DNA of 64,000 bases from Comamonadaceae bacterium OTU4NAUVB1 (GTDB lineage: Bacteria > Pseudomonadota > Gammaproteobacteria > Burkholderiales > Burkholderiaceae_C), in contig CP099607.1 of the NCBI GenBank assembly GCA_024372625.1, forward strand, positions 360,036 through 424,035, written 5' to 3'. The notes under the pieces were generated by a model, which ran no database searches, was not told the DNA's origin, and was given only the letters and a program-made list of their open reading frames with translations. Shown here in pieces: positions 37,818 to 45,874 of the stretch (position 1 is the stretch's first letter; every line of letters begins with the position of its first letter). Made by a program: the position numbers and the translations under genes.

Positions 37818-38183
37818 ATGAGCGATGTACCGGCGGGACTCGAAACCCTGCGCTTCACCTACCCCGGCGGCACGCCCGCCGGGTCGTTCGCCCCGGTGCT
37901 GGTCGGCGTGGTCGGCTCCGGCAACCTGGAAGTCATGCTGGAGGCGGCCGAGCCCGGCCGCGACGGCTGCGAGGTGAGCGTGGCGACTTCGGCGCGCGGC
38001 TTCGGCGCGATCTGGCGGGCCGTGATGGACGACTTCCACGCGCGCCACCCGCTGGGCGGCCTGCGCGTGTCGATCAACGACATGGGCGCCACGCCCGCCG
38101 TGGTGAGCCTGCGGCTGGACCAGGCCGTGGCCGAGATCGCCGCGCGCGCGCCCGGCGCGACCGGTGGAGGGGACCGGCCATGA
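37818..38183 (+). CDS. mdcC: Malonate decarboxylase acyl-carrier subunit delta
   Basis: Acyl carrier protein of the complex, 121 aa. Ser at about 34 in VGVVGSGNLEVM is the expected attachment point of the 2'-(5''-phosphoribosyl)-3'-dephospho-CoA prosthetic group. A strong GGAGGA site precedes the ATG, and the stop overlaps the mdcD start (ATGA). Family members are about 100 aa; the extra length is in a short C-terminal tail. Confidence 0.95.
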   Translation: MSDVPAGLETLRFTYPGGTPAGSFAPVLVGVVGSGNLEVMLEAAEPGRDGCEVSVATSARGFGAIWRAVMDDFHARHPLGGLRVSINDMGATPAVVSLRLDQAVAEIAARAPGATGGGDRP

Positions 38184-39082
38184 CCAGCTACGCCGAATGC
38201 TCGGCGCGCGAGCGCCTGGCGCTGCTGCTGGACGCCGGCAGCTTCCACGAATGGCTGCCGCCGTGCGAGCGCGTGACGAGTCCGCACCTGGCGCAGCTGG
38301 GCGTGCCGTCGGCCTTCGACGACGGCGTGGCGGTGGGCCGCGCGACGCTCGACGGCCACGCCGTCTTCGTGGCCGCCCAGGAGGGCGAGTTCATGGGCGG
38401 CGGCGTCGGCGAGGTGCACGGCGCGAAGCTGGTGGGCCTGCTGCGCCGCGCACTGCGCGACCGGCCGCACGCCGTGCTGCTGCTGGCCGAGTCGGGCGGC
38501 GTGCGGCTGCACGAGGCCAACGCCGGGCTGATCGCGGTGTCGGAGGTGATGCGCGCCCTGCTCGACGTGCGCGCCGCCGGCGTGCCGGTGGTGGTGCTGA
38601 TCGGTGGGGCCAACGGCTGCTTCGGCGGCATGGGCATCGTGGCGCGCTGCGCCGACCGCGTCGTGATGAGCGACATCGGCCGCCTGGCGATGTCCGGGCC
38701 GGAGGTCATCGAGGCCTCGCACGGGGTCGAGGAGTTCGACGCGCGCGACCGCGCGCTGGTCTGGCGCACCACCGGAGGAACCCACCGCTGGCTCACCGGC
38801 GACTGCGACGCGCTGGTGGAGGACGACGTGGACGCCTTCCGCGCCGCCACCGTCGCCCTGCTGGCGGCCCCGGACCGCTCCACGCCCCCGACCCCGGCCA
38901 CGCTGGAGGCCGAGCACGCGCTGCTCGAGCGGCGCCTGCGCGTCCTGGACGCCCTGCCGGCCGGGGACGACGGCACCGGCCGCGACGACGCCTTCGCGCT
39001 GTGGAGCGCCCTGGGCATCGCTGACCCCGCCCGCGTGCCCGACCTGCCGGTGGACGCCGTGCGCGCGCTGCGCCGGCCCTGA
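38180..39082 (+). CDS. mdcD: Malonate decarboxylase subunit beta
   Basis: Decarboxylating subunit, 300 aa, related to the carboxyltransferase subunit of acetyl-CoA carboxylase (crotonase-like fold). Seen: LLDAGSFHEWLPP, AAQEGEFMGGGVGEVHGAKL, LLLAESGGVRLHEANAGL and GGANGCFGGMGIVA, where the Gly pairs form oxyanion holes. It pairs with MdcE to release CO2 from malonyl-S-MdcC. Overlaps mdcC by 4 nt. Confidence 0.96.
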   Translation: MTSYAECSARERLALLLDAGSFHEWLPPCERVTSPHLAQLGVPSAFDDGVAVGRATLDGHAVFVAAQEGEFMGGGVGEVHGAKLVGLLRRALRDRPHAVLLLAESGGVRLHEANAGLIAVSEVMRALLDVRAAGVPVVVLIGGANGCFGGMGIVARCADRVVMSDIGRLAMSGPEVIEASHGVEEFDARDRALVWRTTGGTHRWLTGDCDALVEDDVDAFRAATVALLAAPDRSTPPTPATLEAEHALLERRLRVLDALPAGDDGTGRDDAFALWSALGIADPARVPDLPVDAVRALRRP

Positions 39083-39099
39083 GGAACACGGAGCACTTC

Positions 39100-39801
39100 A
39101 TGCACTGGAACGAACTCGTCACCCGCCTCTTCGGCACCGGCCACGGCCTGGTCGCCGAGGGCGATTTCATCCGCGGCGACGTCGCCTTCGACGGCGCGAC
39201 GCTCGCGGTCGTCGGCACCACGAACCACGCGCCGATCGGCGTGCGGCTGGCCCTGGCGCAGGCGCGCGGCGTGCTCGACACGATGGCACGCCATCCGGGC
39301 CGACCGATCCTGCTGCTGATCGACACGCAGGGCCAGCAGCTGCGCCGGCGCGACGAACTGCTGGGCATCAACCGCGCCATGGCGCACCTGGGCACCTGCA
39401 TCGACCTGGCCCGCCGCCGGGGCCATCCGGTGATCGGCCTGGTGTACGACCAGGCGCTGTCGGGCGGCTTCATCACCTCCGGCCTGATCGCCGACGCCTG
39501 CTACGCGCTGCCGGAGGCCGAGATCCGGGTCATGCGGATTCCCGCCATGGCGCGCGTCACCAAGCTGAGCGAGGACCTGCTGACCGCGCTGTCGGCGTCC
39601 AACCCGGTGTTCGCGCCCGGCGTGGGCAACTACGTGGCGATGGGCGGGGTGCGCGCGACCTGGGAGGGCGACCTGCCCGCCGCGCTGCGCGACGCGCTGG
39701 CCCACACGCCCACCGAGGACCTGCGCGCGCGCGACGGCGCGGCGCGCGGCGGCCGCCGGCTCGCCGCCGACGTCGCCCGACGCGTGCTCGACGCCGCCTG
39801 A
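39100..39801 (+). CDS. mdcE: Malonate decarboxylase subunit gamma
   Basis: Partner of the beta subunit, 233 aa, also carboxyltransferase-like. Seen: ILLLIDTQGQQLRRRDELLG, VYDQALSGGFITSGL and the C-terminal MARVTKLSEDLL. A GGAACACGGAGC stretch upstream provides the ribosome-binding site. It lies 17 nt after mdcD and 8 nt before mdcG. Confidence 0.95.
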   Translation: MHWNELVTRLFGTGHGLVAEGDFIRGDVAFDGATLAVVGTTNHAPIGVRLALAQARGVLDTMARHPGRPILLLIDTQGQQLRRRDELLGINRAMAHLGTCIDLARRRGHPVIGLVYDQALSGGFITSGLIADACYALPEAEIRVMRIPAMARVTKLSEDLLTALSASNPVFAPGVGNYVAMGGVRATWEGDLPAALRDALAHTPTEDLRARDGAARGGRRLAADVARRVLDAA

Positions 39802-39809
39802 GGCCCGCC

Positions 39810-40523
39810 GTGCGACCCGGGCTCGCCGCCACCCCGCCCCCGCTGCGCCGCCACCGGCTCGCCCGCCTCACCGACGCCGGCTGGGCCGACGTGCTGGCCA
39901 GGGCCTGGGACGCGCAGGCGCGGGCCTGCCTGACGCTCTGGGCGGCGCGACGCCTGCCGCTGGTGATCGCGCGCCAGCCGGCCGAGGCGGTGGCCGGAGG
40001 CCGGGTCGCGCTGGGCCTGAGCGCGCCCGGGTGCTGGGACCGCCGCCGGCTGGCGCTGCGCGTGCCGTCCTCGGCGATCGACGGCTTCGAGGAGTTCCCG
40101 TGCCTGGACGGCGCGTGGGCCCCGGACGGAGCGCCTTCCGCGTCCGTGCGCGCGCTTGCCGCCGAGGTCGGCGCCGCGCTGGGCGCCCGGCAGGCCGTGG
40201 CGCATGTCTTCGGCAGCCACGGCTGGCGGGCGATCACCGGGCTCGATCACGTGCGGCCCACGTCCGACCTCGACCTGTGGATCGCCGTCGACGGCGCCGC
40301 GCACGCGGACGGCGTCGCGGCGGCGCTGGCGGCGTTCGAGGGATCGCGACCGCGCCTGGACGGCGAACTCGTCTTCGCCGACGGCGCGGCGGTGGCGTGG
40401 CGCGAGTGGATCGAATGGCGCGCCGGCCGCGCGCGCGCCGTGCTGGTCAGACACCTCGAGGGCATCGCGCTGCGGCACGACACCGGGTGGTGCGCGGCCC
40501 CGGCGGCGGAGCGCGGCGCATGA
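39810..40523 (+). CDS. mdcG: Phosphoribosyl-dephospho-CoA transferase MdcG
   Basis: Attaches the prosthetic group to the MdcC serine; 237 aa. A nucleotidyltransferase-type core is seen in AHVFGSHGWRAITGLDHVRP followed by TSDLDLWIAVD, the paired Asp residues expected to bind metal. GTG start; the stop overlaps mdcB by 4 nt. Its presence with mdcB shows that the operon makes and loads its own cofactor. Confidence 0.93.
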   Translation: MRPGLAATPPPLRRHRLARLTDAGWADVLARAWDAQARACLTLWAARRLPLVIARQPAEAVAGGRVALGLSAPGCWDRRRLALRVPSSAIDGFEEFPCLDGAWAPDGAPSASVRALAAEVGAALGARQAVAHVFGSHGWRAITGLDHVRPTSDLDLWIAVDGAAHADGVAAALAAFEGSRPRLDGELVFADGAAVAWREWIEWRAGRARAVLVRHLEGIALRHDTGWCAAPAAERGA

Positions 40524-41383
40524 GCGCGCCGGCACGCCGCCGGGCGGCGCGCCCCGGTCCGACGCCGGCCGACCTCGGCCGCGCGGCCGTGCTGGCGCTG
40601 CACGACGAACTGTCGCTCGCGCCCAAGCCCGGCCTGGTGACGCCGCTGGACCGTGGCAGCCACGACGACATGGACGCCCACACCTTCATGCGCAGCCTGT
40701 TCGCGCTGCGCCACTACTTCGTGGAGATCGCCGGCGCCGGCTTCGACGGGGCGGCGTTCGACACCCTGGAGCGCCTGGGCATCGCGGCGGAGGCGCGCAT
40801 GCTGGCCGCGACGGGTGGCGTCAACACGCACCGTGGCGCGATCTTCATGCTCGGGCTGCTGTGCGCGGCGGCCGGCGCGGTGGTGCGCGCGCACGGGACG
40901 GTCGCGCAACCCGGCCTGCTGCGCGAGGCGCTGCGCCAGCACTGGGGCGCGGCGCTGGCGCGGCGCGGCGCGCGCGCGCCGACCCTGCCCGGTGGCATCG
41001 CGGCGCGGCGCCTGGGCCTGCGCGGGGCCTCGCAGGAAGCGGCCCTGGGGTTCCCGGTGGTGTTCGACACCGCCCTGCCTGCCCTGGCGTCGGGGCTGGC
41101 GCGTGGGCTGGACGCGCGGCGCGCCCGCCTCGACGCCCTGTTCCACGTCATGGCGGTGCTCGACGACAGCAACCTCGCGCACCGTGGCGGCCTCGCCGGC
41201 CTGCGCGAGGTGCAGGCGCTGGCGCGGCGCTTCGTCGCGCGCGGCGGCATCGCCCGACCCGACGGCCCGCGCGAGGCGCAGGCCATCGCCGAGCACTGCG
41301 TGGCGCGGCGCCTGTCGCCCGGTGGCGCCGCCGACACGCTCGCCGCCGCGTGCTGGCTGCTGCGGGTGGGAGGCGGCGCGTGA
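40520..41383 (+). CDS. mdcB: Triphosphoribosyl-dephospho-CoA synthase MdcB
   Basis: Makes the prosthetic-group precursor from dephospho-CoA and ATP; 287 aa, CitG family. Seen: LSLAPKPGLVTPLDRGSHDD, DAHTFMRSLFAL and ATGGVNTHRGAIFMLGLLCA, the family core. The ATGA overlap with mdcG fixes the start. mdcH follows after 22 nt. Confidence 0.95.
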   Translation: MSAPARRRAARPGPTPADLGRAAVLALHDELSLAPKPGLVTPLDRGSHDDMDAHTFMRSLFALRHYFVEIAGAGFDGAAFDTLERLGIAAEARMLAATGGVNTHRGAIFMLGLLCAAAGAVVRAHGTVAQPGLLREALRQHWGAALARRGARAPTLPGGIAARRLGLRGASQEAALGFPVVFDTALPALASGLARGLDARRARLDALFHVMAVLDDSNLAHRGGLAGLREVQALARRFVARGGIARPDGPREAQAIAEHCVARRLSPGGAADTLAAACWLLRVGGGA

Positions 41384-41405
41384 CGACCGTGGCGCGGGTG
41401 CGCCG

Positions 41406-42320
41406 GTGAGCTTCGCCCTGCTCTTCTCGGGCCAGGGTGCCCAGCATCCGGCCATGCTGCCCTGGCTGGCCGACGACGACGCGCTGGTGCGGGACGTGCG
41501 CGCGCGGCTGGGCGTCGACGACTGGCGCGCCGCGCTGGCCGATGCGCACTGGGCCGCGCGCAACGATCATGCGCAGGTCCTGCTGACGGGGCTCGGGCTC
41601 GCGGCCTGGGCCCGGCTCGCGCCCCTGGTCGCGGCGGCACCGGCCGCGATCGCGGGCTACAGCGTGGGCGAGCTGGCGGCCTTCGCCGCCGCCGGCGTGC
41701 TGGCGCCCGGGACGGCGCTCGCGCTGGCGTCGCGGCGCGCCGCCGCCATGGACGCGGCCGCCGCGCGCGAGCCCGGCGGGCTGCTGGCCGTCAGCGGCCT
41801 GTCGGGCGAGCGGCTGGAACGCCTGCGCGCCGCCACCGGCCTCGCCCTGGCCATCCGCAACGCCGAGGACGGCGTGATCCTGGGCGGGCCGGTCGCGGCC
41901 CTGGAGGCCGCGTCCGAGCTGGGCACGCAGGCCGGCGCGCAGTGCCGGCGCCTGCCCGTCGGCGTGGCCTCGCACACGCCCTGGATGCGCGTGGCGGCCG
42001 AGCGGTTCGCGCGGGAGATCGCGCAGGTGCCCTTCGCCGCGCCGCGCGTGCTCCTGTTCGCCAACACCGGCGACCGGGTCCACGACGCGGCGTCCGCCCG
42101 GCGGGCGCTGGCCGCGCAGATCGCCACCACCGTGCACTGGGACGCCTGCATGGACGACGTCATGGCGCGGCAGGTCGACTGCGTGCTGGAGATCGGCCCC
42201 GGACAGGGGCTCGCGCGCCTGTGGAACGCGCGCCATCCCGCCGTGCCGGCGCGCGCCTGCGACGAGTTCCGCAGCGCCGCGGCCGTCGCGGCCTGGGTGG
42301 CGCGTCACGACGGCGCGTGA
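41406..42320 (+). CDS. mdcH: Malonate decarboxylase subunit epsilon (malonyl transferase)
   Basis: Primes the complex by moving malonyl from CoA to MdcC; 304 aa, FabD-like acyltransferase. Seen: N-terminal FSGQGAQHPAM, nucleophile Ser near 86 in AGYSVGELAAFAAAG, and the catalytic His in VGVASHTPWM. The start is GTG at 41406, chosen because the protein then begins directly with the FabD strand. Last gene of the mdc operon. Confidence 0.94.
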   Translation: MSFALLFSGQGAQHPAMLPWLADDDALVRDVRARLGVDDWRAALADAHWAARNDHAQVLLTGLGLAAWARLAPLVAAAPAAIAGYSVGELAAFAAAGVLAPGTALALASRRAAAMDAAAAREPGGLLAVSGLSGERLERLRAATGLALAIRNAEDGVILGGPVAALEAASELGTQAGAQCRRLPVGVASHTPWMRVAAERFAREIAQVPFAAPRVLLFANTGDRVHDAASARRALAAQIATTVHWDACMDDVMARQVDCVLEIGPGQGLARLWNARHPAVPARACDEFRSAAAVAAWVARHDGA

Positions 42321-42337
42321 GCGCCGCCCGGGGCGTG

Positions 42338-42547
42338 TCAGGCGCGGTGGCCGTCCATCGCGCGGCCGGCGGCCCGGAAGCGGGCGGCCAGGGCGGGCTG
42401 GCCGAGCTGATGGTGATCGGCCAGGGTGGCCAGTTCGCCGGACGTGCAGCGACGGGCGAGGCGTTCGGCCGCGCGCCAGAACGCCGAGCGCGCGGGGCGC
42501 TCGCCGGCGTGGACGCCAGCGCGGGAAAGCGTGGAAGGTCGGGTCAT
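42338..42547 (-). CDS. Small basic protein of unknown function
   Basis: A 69-aa Ala/Arg-rich ORF (MTRPSTLSRAGVHAGERPAR) with a good GAGGAA ribosome-binding site 6-8 nt before the ATG. No recognisable domain, signal peptide or membrane helix. It faces the end of mdcH. GGGTTTACCCC lies at 42596-42606 upstream of it. Coding is plausible from the ribosome-binding site; composition alone would not prove it. Confidence 0.4.
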   Translation of the reverse strand: MTRPSTLSRAGVHAGERPARSAFWRAAERLARRCTSGELATLADHHQLGQPALAARFRAAGRAMDGHRA

Positions 42548-42647
42548 GGAAGTTCCTCGAAGGCCGCGGACCGGGCGCCGCGACAGAAACTTTAAGGGTT
42601 TACCCCATGTCCCTGCGCGCCGGAGAGGAATCCCCGGCGCCTGCCGT

Positions 42648-43655
42648 TCACTCGAGCCTGGCGTCCGCCGCCTCGACCAGCGCCTTCCAGATCGGCATGT
42701 CGTGGCGGTAGTTGCGCTGGAATTCCTGCGGGCTGTTGAACAGCGGCATGAAGCCGGCGCCCGCGACGCGTTCGAGCACCTTGGGGTCGCGCGCGACCTC
42801 GCGCAGGTGGCCGTGGAGCGCCTCCACGATGTCGCGCGGCGTGCCCGCCGGCGCGCCCATGGCGACCCAGCCGAAGATCGAATAGGCGTCGTCGGTCACG
42901 CCCTGCTCGTGGATGGTGGGGAGCTGCGGCAGGATCTGCATGCGCTCGCGTCCCGTGACGCCGATCGCCTTCAGGCGCCCCGCCTCGATGAAGGGCTTGG
43001 TGTTGAGCGCGCTGGAGAAGCAGAACTGCAGCTGCCCGCCGATCAGGTCCTGGATCATGGGCGCCTCGCCCTTGTAGGGCGAGTGGGTCATGTCCGAGCC
43101 GGTGGTCTTGCTCATGTAGGCACCCGCGAGGTGCGCGTACGAGCCCGTCCCCCAGGAGCCATAGGACAGCTTGCCCCGGTTGGCGCGGGCGTGGGCGAGG
43201 AGTTCCTTCATGTCGTTGGCCGGGACCGACGGATGGACCACCAGCGTCACCGGCGCCGCCGCGATCTGGGAGACCAGCGCCAGGTCCTTCTGCGGGTCGT
43301 AGGGCAGCTTCGCGTAGAGGAACTGGTTGATCAGCATCGACGTGCTCAGCGAGAGCAGCAGCGTGTGGCCGTCCGGCGCGGCCTTGGCCACGGCGTCGGT
43401 GCCCAGGATGCCCGCCGCCCCGCCCTTGTTGTCCACCACGACCGGCTGGCCGATGCGCTGGGACAGCGCCTCGCCGACGGTGCGCGCGATGATGTCCGTG
43501 GCGCCGCCCGCGTTGAAGGGCACCACCAGCCGGATCGGCCGGGTCGGCCAGGGCGTCCTGGCGCCCTGGGCGTGCGCCGTGGCCAGCAGCCCGCCGCCGC
43601 CCAGCGCGGCCAGGCCCTGCAGCATCGCGCGGCGGTTGATGTGCGTGATTTCCAT
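42648..43655 (-). CDS. Bug/TctC-family periplasmic binding protein
   Basis: Tripartite-tricarboxylate-type solute receptor, 335 aa, one of the large Bug family of Burkholderiales. Signal peptide with a twin-arginine-like start (MEITHINRRAMLQGLAALGG, cleaved near TAHAQG); mature start PTRPIRLVVPFNAGGATDII; and LSYGSWGTGSYAHLAGAYM. The ATG at 43655 has GGAGAC about 10 nt upstream and is preferred to 43676. It follows a CoA-transferase gene by 44 nt, an arrangement that suggests uptake of a dicarboxylate-like acid activated by that enzyme. No membrane TctAB genes are nearby. Confidence 0.9.
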   Translation of the reverse strand: MEITHINRRAMLQGLAALGGGGLLATAHAQGARTPWPTRPIRLVVPFNAGGATDIIARTVGEALSQRIGQPVVVDNKGGAAGILGTDAVAKAAPDGHTLLLSLSTSMLINQFLYAKLPYDPQKDLALVSQIAAAPVTLVVHPSVPANDMKELLAHARANRGKLSYGSWGTGSYAHLAGAYMSKTTGSDMTHSPYKGEAPMIQDLIGGQLQFCFSSALNTKPFIEAGRLKAIGVTGRERMQILPQLPTIHEQGVTDDAYSIFGWVAMGAPAGTPRDIVEALHGHLREVARDPKVLERVAGAGFMPLFNSPQEFQRNYRHDMPIWKALVEAADARLE

Positions 43656-43699
43656 GTCGGTGTCTCCGTTGGTCATGAGGGTCGATCCGTGGTCCGGCA

Positions 43700-44926
43700 T
43701 CAGGCCGGCGGCAGCGTCAGCACGCCCTGGGCCCGCAGCGCCTCCAGTTGCGCGTCGCTCATCGACAGCAGTTGCTGCAGCACCTCGCGCGTGCCCTCGC
43801 CGAGCGTCGGCGGCGCGTTGCGGATCGGCAGACGCTGGCCGTCGAGCCGGTAGGGCGGCGCGAACACCGGCGTGGTGCCCACCACCGGATGGGGCATGTC
43901 CTGGACCAGTCGGCCGCGCCGCGTGCGCTCGGAGGTCAGGGCCTCGTGCAGGCCCGCCACGCGGCCGCACGGGATGCCGGCGGCCGTCAGGCGCTGGAGC
44001 AGCAGGTCGCGCGGGAAGGTGCGGATCAGCGCCGCCAGCATCGGGCCGAGCGCGACGCGGTTGGCGGCGCGCTGGACGTTGGTGGCGAAGCGCGGGTCCT
44101 CCACGATGTCGGGCCGCTCGACGACCTGGCGGCAGAACTTGTCGAACTGCGCGTTGTTGCCCACGGCGATGATGAGCGGACCGTCCGCCGCCTCGTACAT
44201 CCCGTAGGGCACGATGGACGGGTGGGCGTTGCCGTAGCGCTCGGGATCGCGGCCGAGCTCGAGCGCGTCGAGCCCGTAGTAGCCGGTGATCATCACGCCG
44301 CAGTCGTAGAGCGCCATCTCGATGAGCCGGCCCTGCCCGGTCTTCTCGCGCCGATAGAGCGCGGCCAGCACGGCCTGCGCGGCGTACATGCCGGTCATCA
44401 GGTCCACCACCGCGACGCCGAACTTCAGCGGCGGCGTGCCGGCCACGCCGTTGAGCGCCATCAGACCCGCCTCGCCCTGGATCACCAGGTCGTAGCCGGG
44501 GCGCTTCGCCTCGGGGCCGCTGGCGTCGTAGCCGGCCACGGCGCAGTAGATGAGGCCGGGCCTGAGCGCCTTGAGCTGCTCGTAGCCCAGGCCCAGCTTC
44601 TCGGCGCCGCCGGTCTTGAAGTTGTGGATCACCACGTCGCACAGCGGCAGCAGCCCGCGCACGATCTCCAGCCCCTCGGGGCTCTGCAGGTCGATGGTCA
44701 CGGACCGCTTGTTGCGGTTCATGCTGTTGTAGTAGGTGGTCTCGGTCTTGCCGATGCGCAGGCCCCAGTCGCGCGTGTCGTCGCCGCGGCCCGGGTGCTC
44801 CACCTTGATCACCTCGGCGCCGAAGTCGGCCAGCACCTGGCCGCACAGCGGCCCCGCGAACACGCGCGAGAGGTCCAGCACGCGCACGCCTTCCAGCGGC
44901 AGGTCCATGTCGTTCGAGGCTGTCAT
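43700..44926 (-). CDS. CaiB/BaiF-family CoA-transferase
   Basis: Family III CoA-transferase, 408 aa. Seen: VRVLDLSRVFAGPLCGQVLA, GAEVIKVEHPGRGDDTRDWG, NRNKRSVTIDL, and IQGEAGLMALNG with VVDLMTGMYAAQAVLAALY carrying the conserved Asp that forms the acyl intermediate. It moves CoA between carboxylic acids; the substrate is unknown. AAGGAGAC lies 8-9 nt before the ATG at 44926. Co-transcribed with the Bug receptor. Confidence 0.92.
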   Translation of the reverse strand: MTASNDMDLPLEGVRVLDLSRVFAGPLCGQVLADFGAEVIKVEHPGRGDDTRDWGLRIGKTETTYYNSMNRNKRSVTIDLQSPEGLEIVRGLLPLCDVVIHNFKTGGAEKLGLGYEQLKALRPGLIYCAVAGYDASGPEAKRPGYDLVIQGEAGLMALNGVAGTPPLKFGVAVVDLMTGMYAAQAVLAALYRREKTGQGRLIEMALYDCGVMITGYYGLDALELGRDPERYGNAHPSIVPYGMYEAADGPLIIAVGNNAQFDKFCRQVVERPDIVEDPRFATNVQRAANRVALGPMLAALIRTFPRDLLLQRLTAAGIPCGRVAGLHEALTSERTRRGRLVQDMPHPVVGTTPVFAPPYRLDGQRLPIRNAPPTLGEGTREVLQQLLSMSDAQLEALRAQGVLTLPPA

Positions 44927-45210
44927 CGGTCTTGTCTCCTTGCAATGGGTTTGGGATGGCACGGCCGTGGCCGGGTTGCCACCGTAGTGTGCCGCCGAGG
45001 GCGGCGCGCGCCAGTCGCCTTCGTCCAGGCACGGCCCGCGGGCGCCGCGCGCGACGGCCGACGCCGGCGCGTGTTCGTCCGGGCCGTCGGGTCAATTCCT
45101 GACACGTCCAGGGCGTGAAAATCCATGGACGTGCCTGCCGGACCGCCCAAGATGAGTGCCTTCGCCGGTTCGCCCAGAACCCTTTTCCCCTCCATTTTTC
45201 CGGACCCGCC

Positions 45211-45855
45211 ATGGAAAACAACAAGCCCATCGCCAATTTCCCAGCCGCTTCGAACAACACCGCCAACGCCTTCAACGACGCGTCGAAGGACCAGAAGACG
45301 CCCGCCACCGCGTCGTCGGCCGAGATCCGCAAGGACGTCGAACGTGCCACAGGCAAGGTCGCGGACACCACCAGGGACGCCAAGGATCAGGCGGTCGACA
45401 AGGCCAGGGACGTGAAGGACCAGGTCGTCGACAAGGCGAAGGACGTCAAGGACCAGGCCGTCGACGCGAAGGACCAGATCGCGGACAAGGCCGAGGAGGT
45501 CAAGGACCAGGCAGCCGACAAGGTCGAGGAAGTCAAGGGTGAGATCGTCGACGGCGTACAGGACGTCAAGGAAAAGGCCGCCCAGGTCGCCGGCGATGCC
45601 AAGGAGACCGTGTCCCGCGTGGCCGACAAGGTCCAGCGCTCGGGCGCGAAGGCCGTCGAGGCCACCCGCACCTATGCCAGCCACGCCGTGGACGCCACGG
45701 GACAGAAGGTGCGCGAGGCGCAAGACCGCTTCGAAGCCGCCCGGCAGACCGCCAGCGACTACATCCACGAAGACCCGGTGCGCGCGGTCGCCTACACGGC
45801 GCTCGGCACGGCCGTGCTGACCGCCGCGGCGATCGTCCTGCTGCGCCGCCGCTGA
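45211..45855 (+). CDS. DUF883/YqjD-like protein with LEA-type 11-residue repeats
   Basis: A 214-aa protein. Residues about 40-125 are built of 11-residue repeats such as DAKDQAVDKARDVKDQVVDK and DKAKDVKDQAVDAKDQIADK, typical of group-3 LEA-like amphipathic helices. The C-terminus has the ElaB/YqjD membrane anchor DYIHEDPVRAVAYTALGTAV followed by a hydrophobic stretch and RRR. Such proteins associate with the inner membrane and are often stress-induced. It is monocistronic and converges with the signalling operon. Confidence 0.88.
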   Translation: MENNKPIANFPAASNNTANAFNDASKDQKTPATASSAEIRKDVERATGKVADTTRDAKDQAVDKARDVKDQVVDKAKDVKDQAVDAKDQIADKAEEVKDQAADKVEEVKGEIVDGVQDVKEKAAQVAGDAKETVSRVADKVQRSGAKAVEATRTYASHAVDATGQKVREAQDRFEAARQTASDYIHEDPVRAVAYTALGTAVLTAAAIVLLRRR

Positions 45856-45874
45856 AGGCGGGGCTGGCGTCGCG

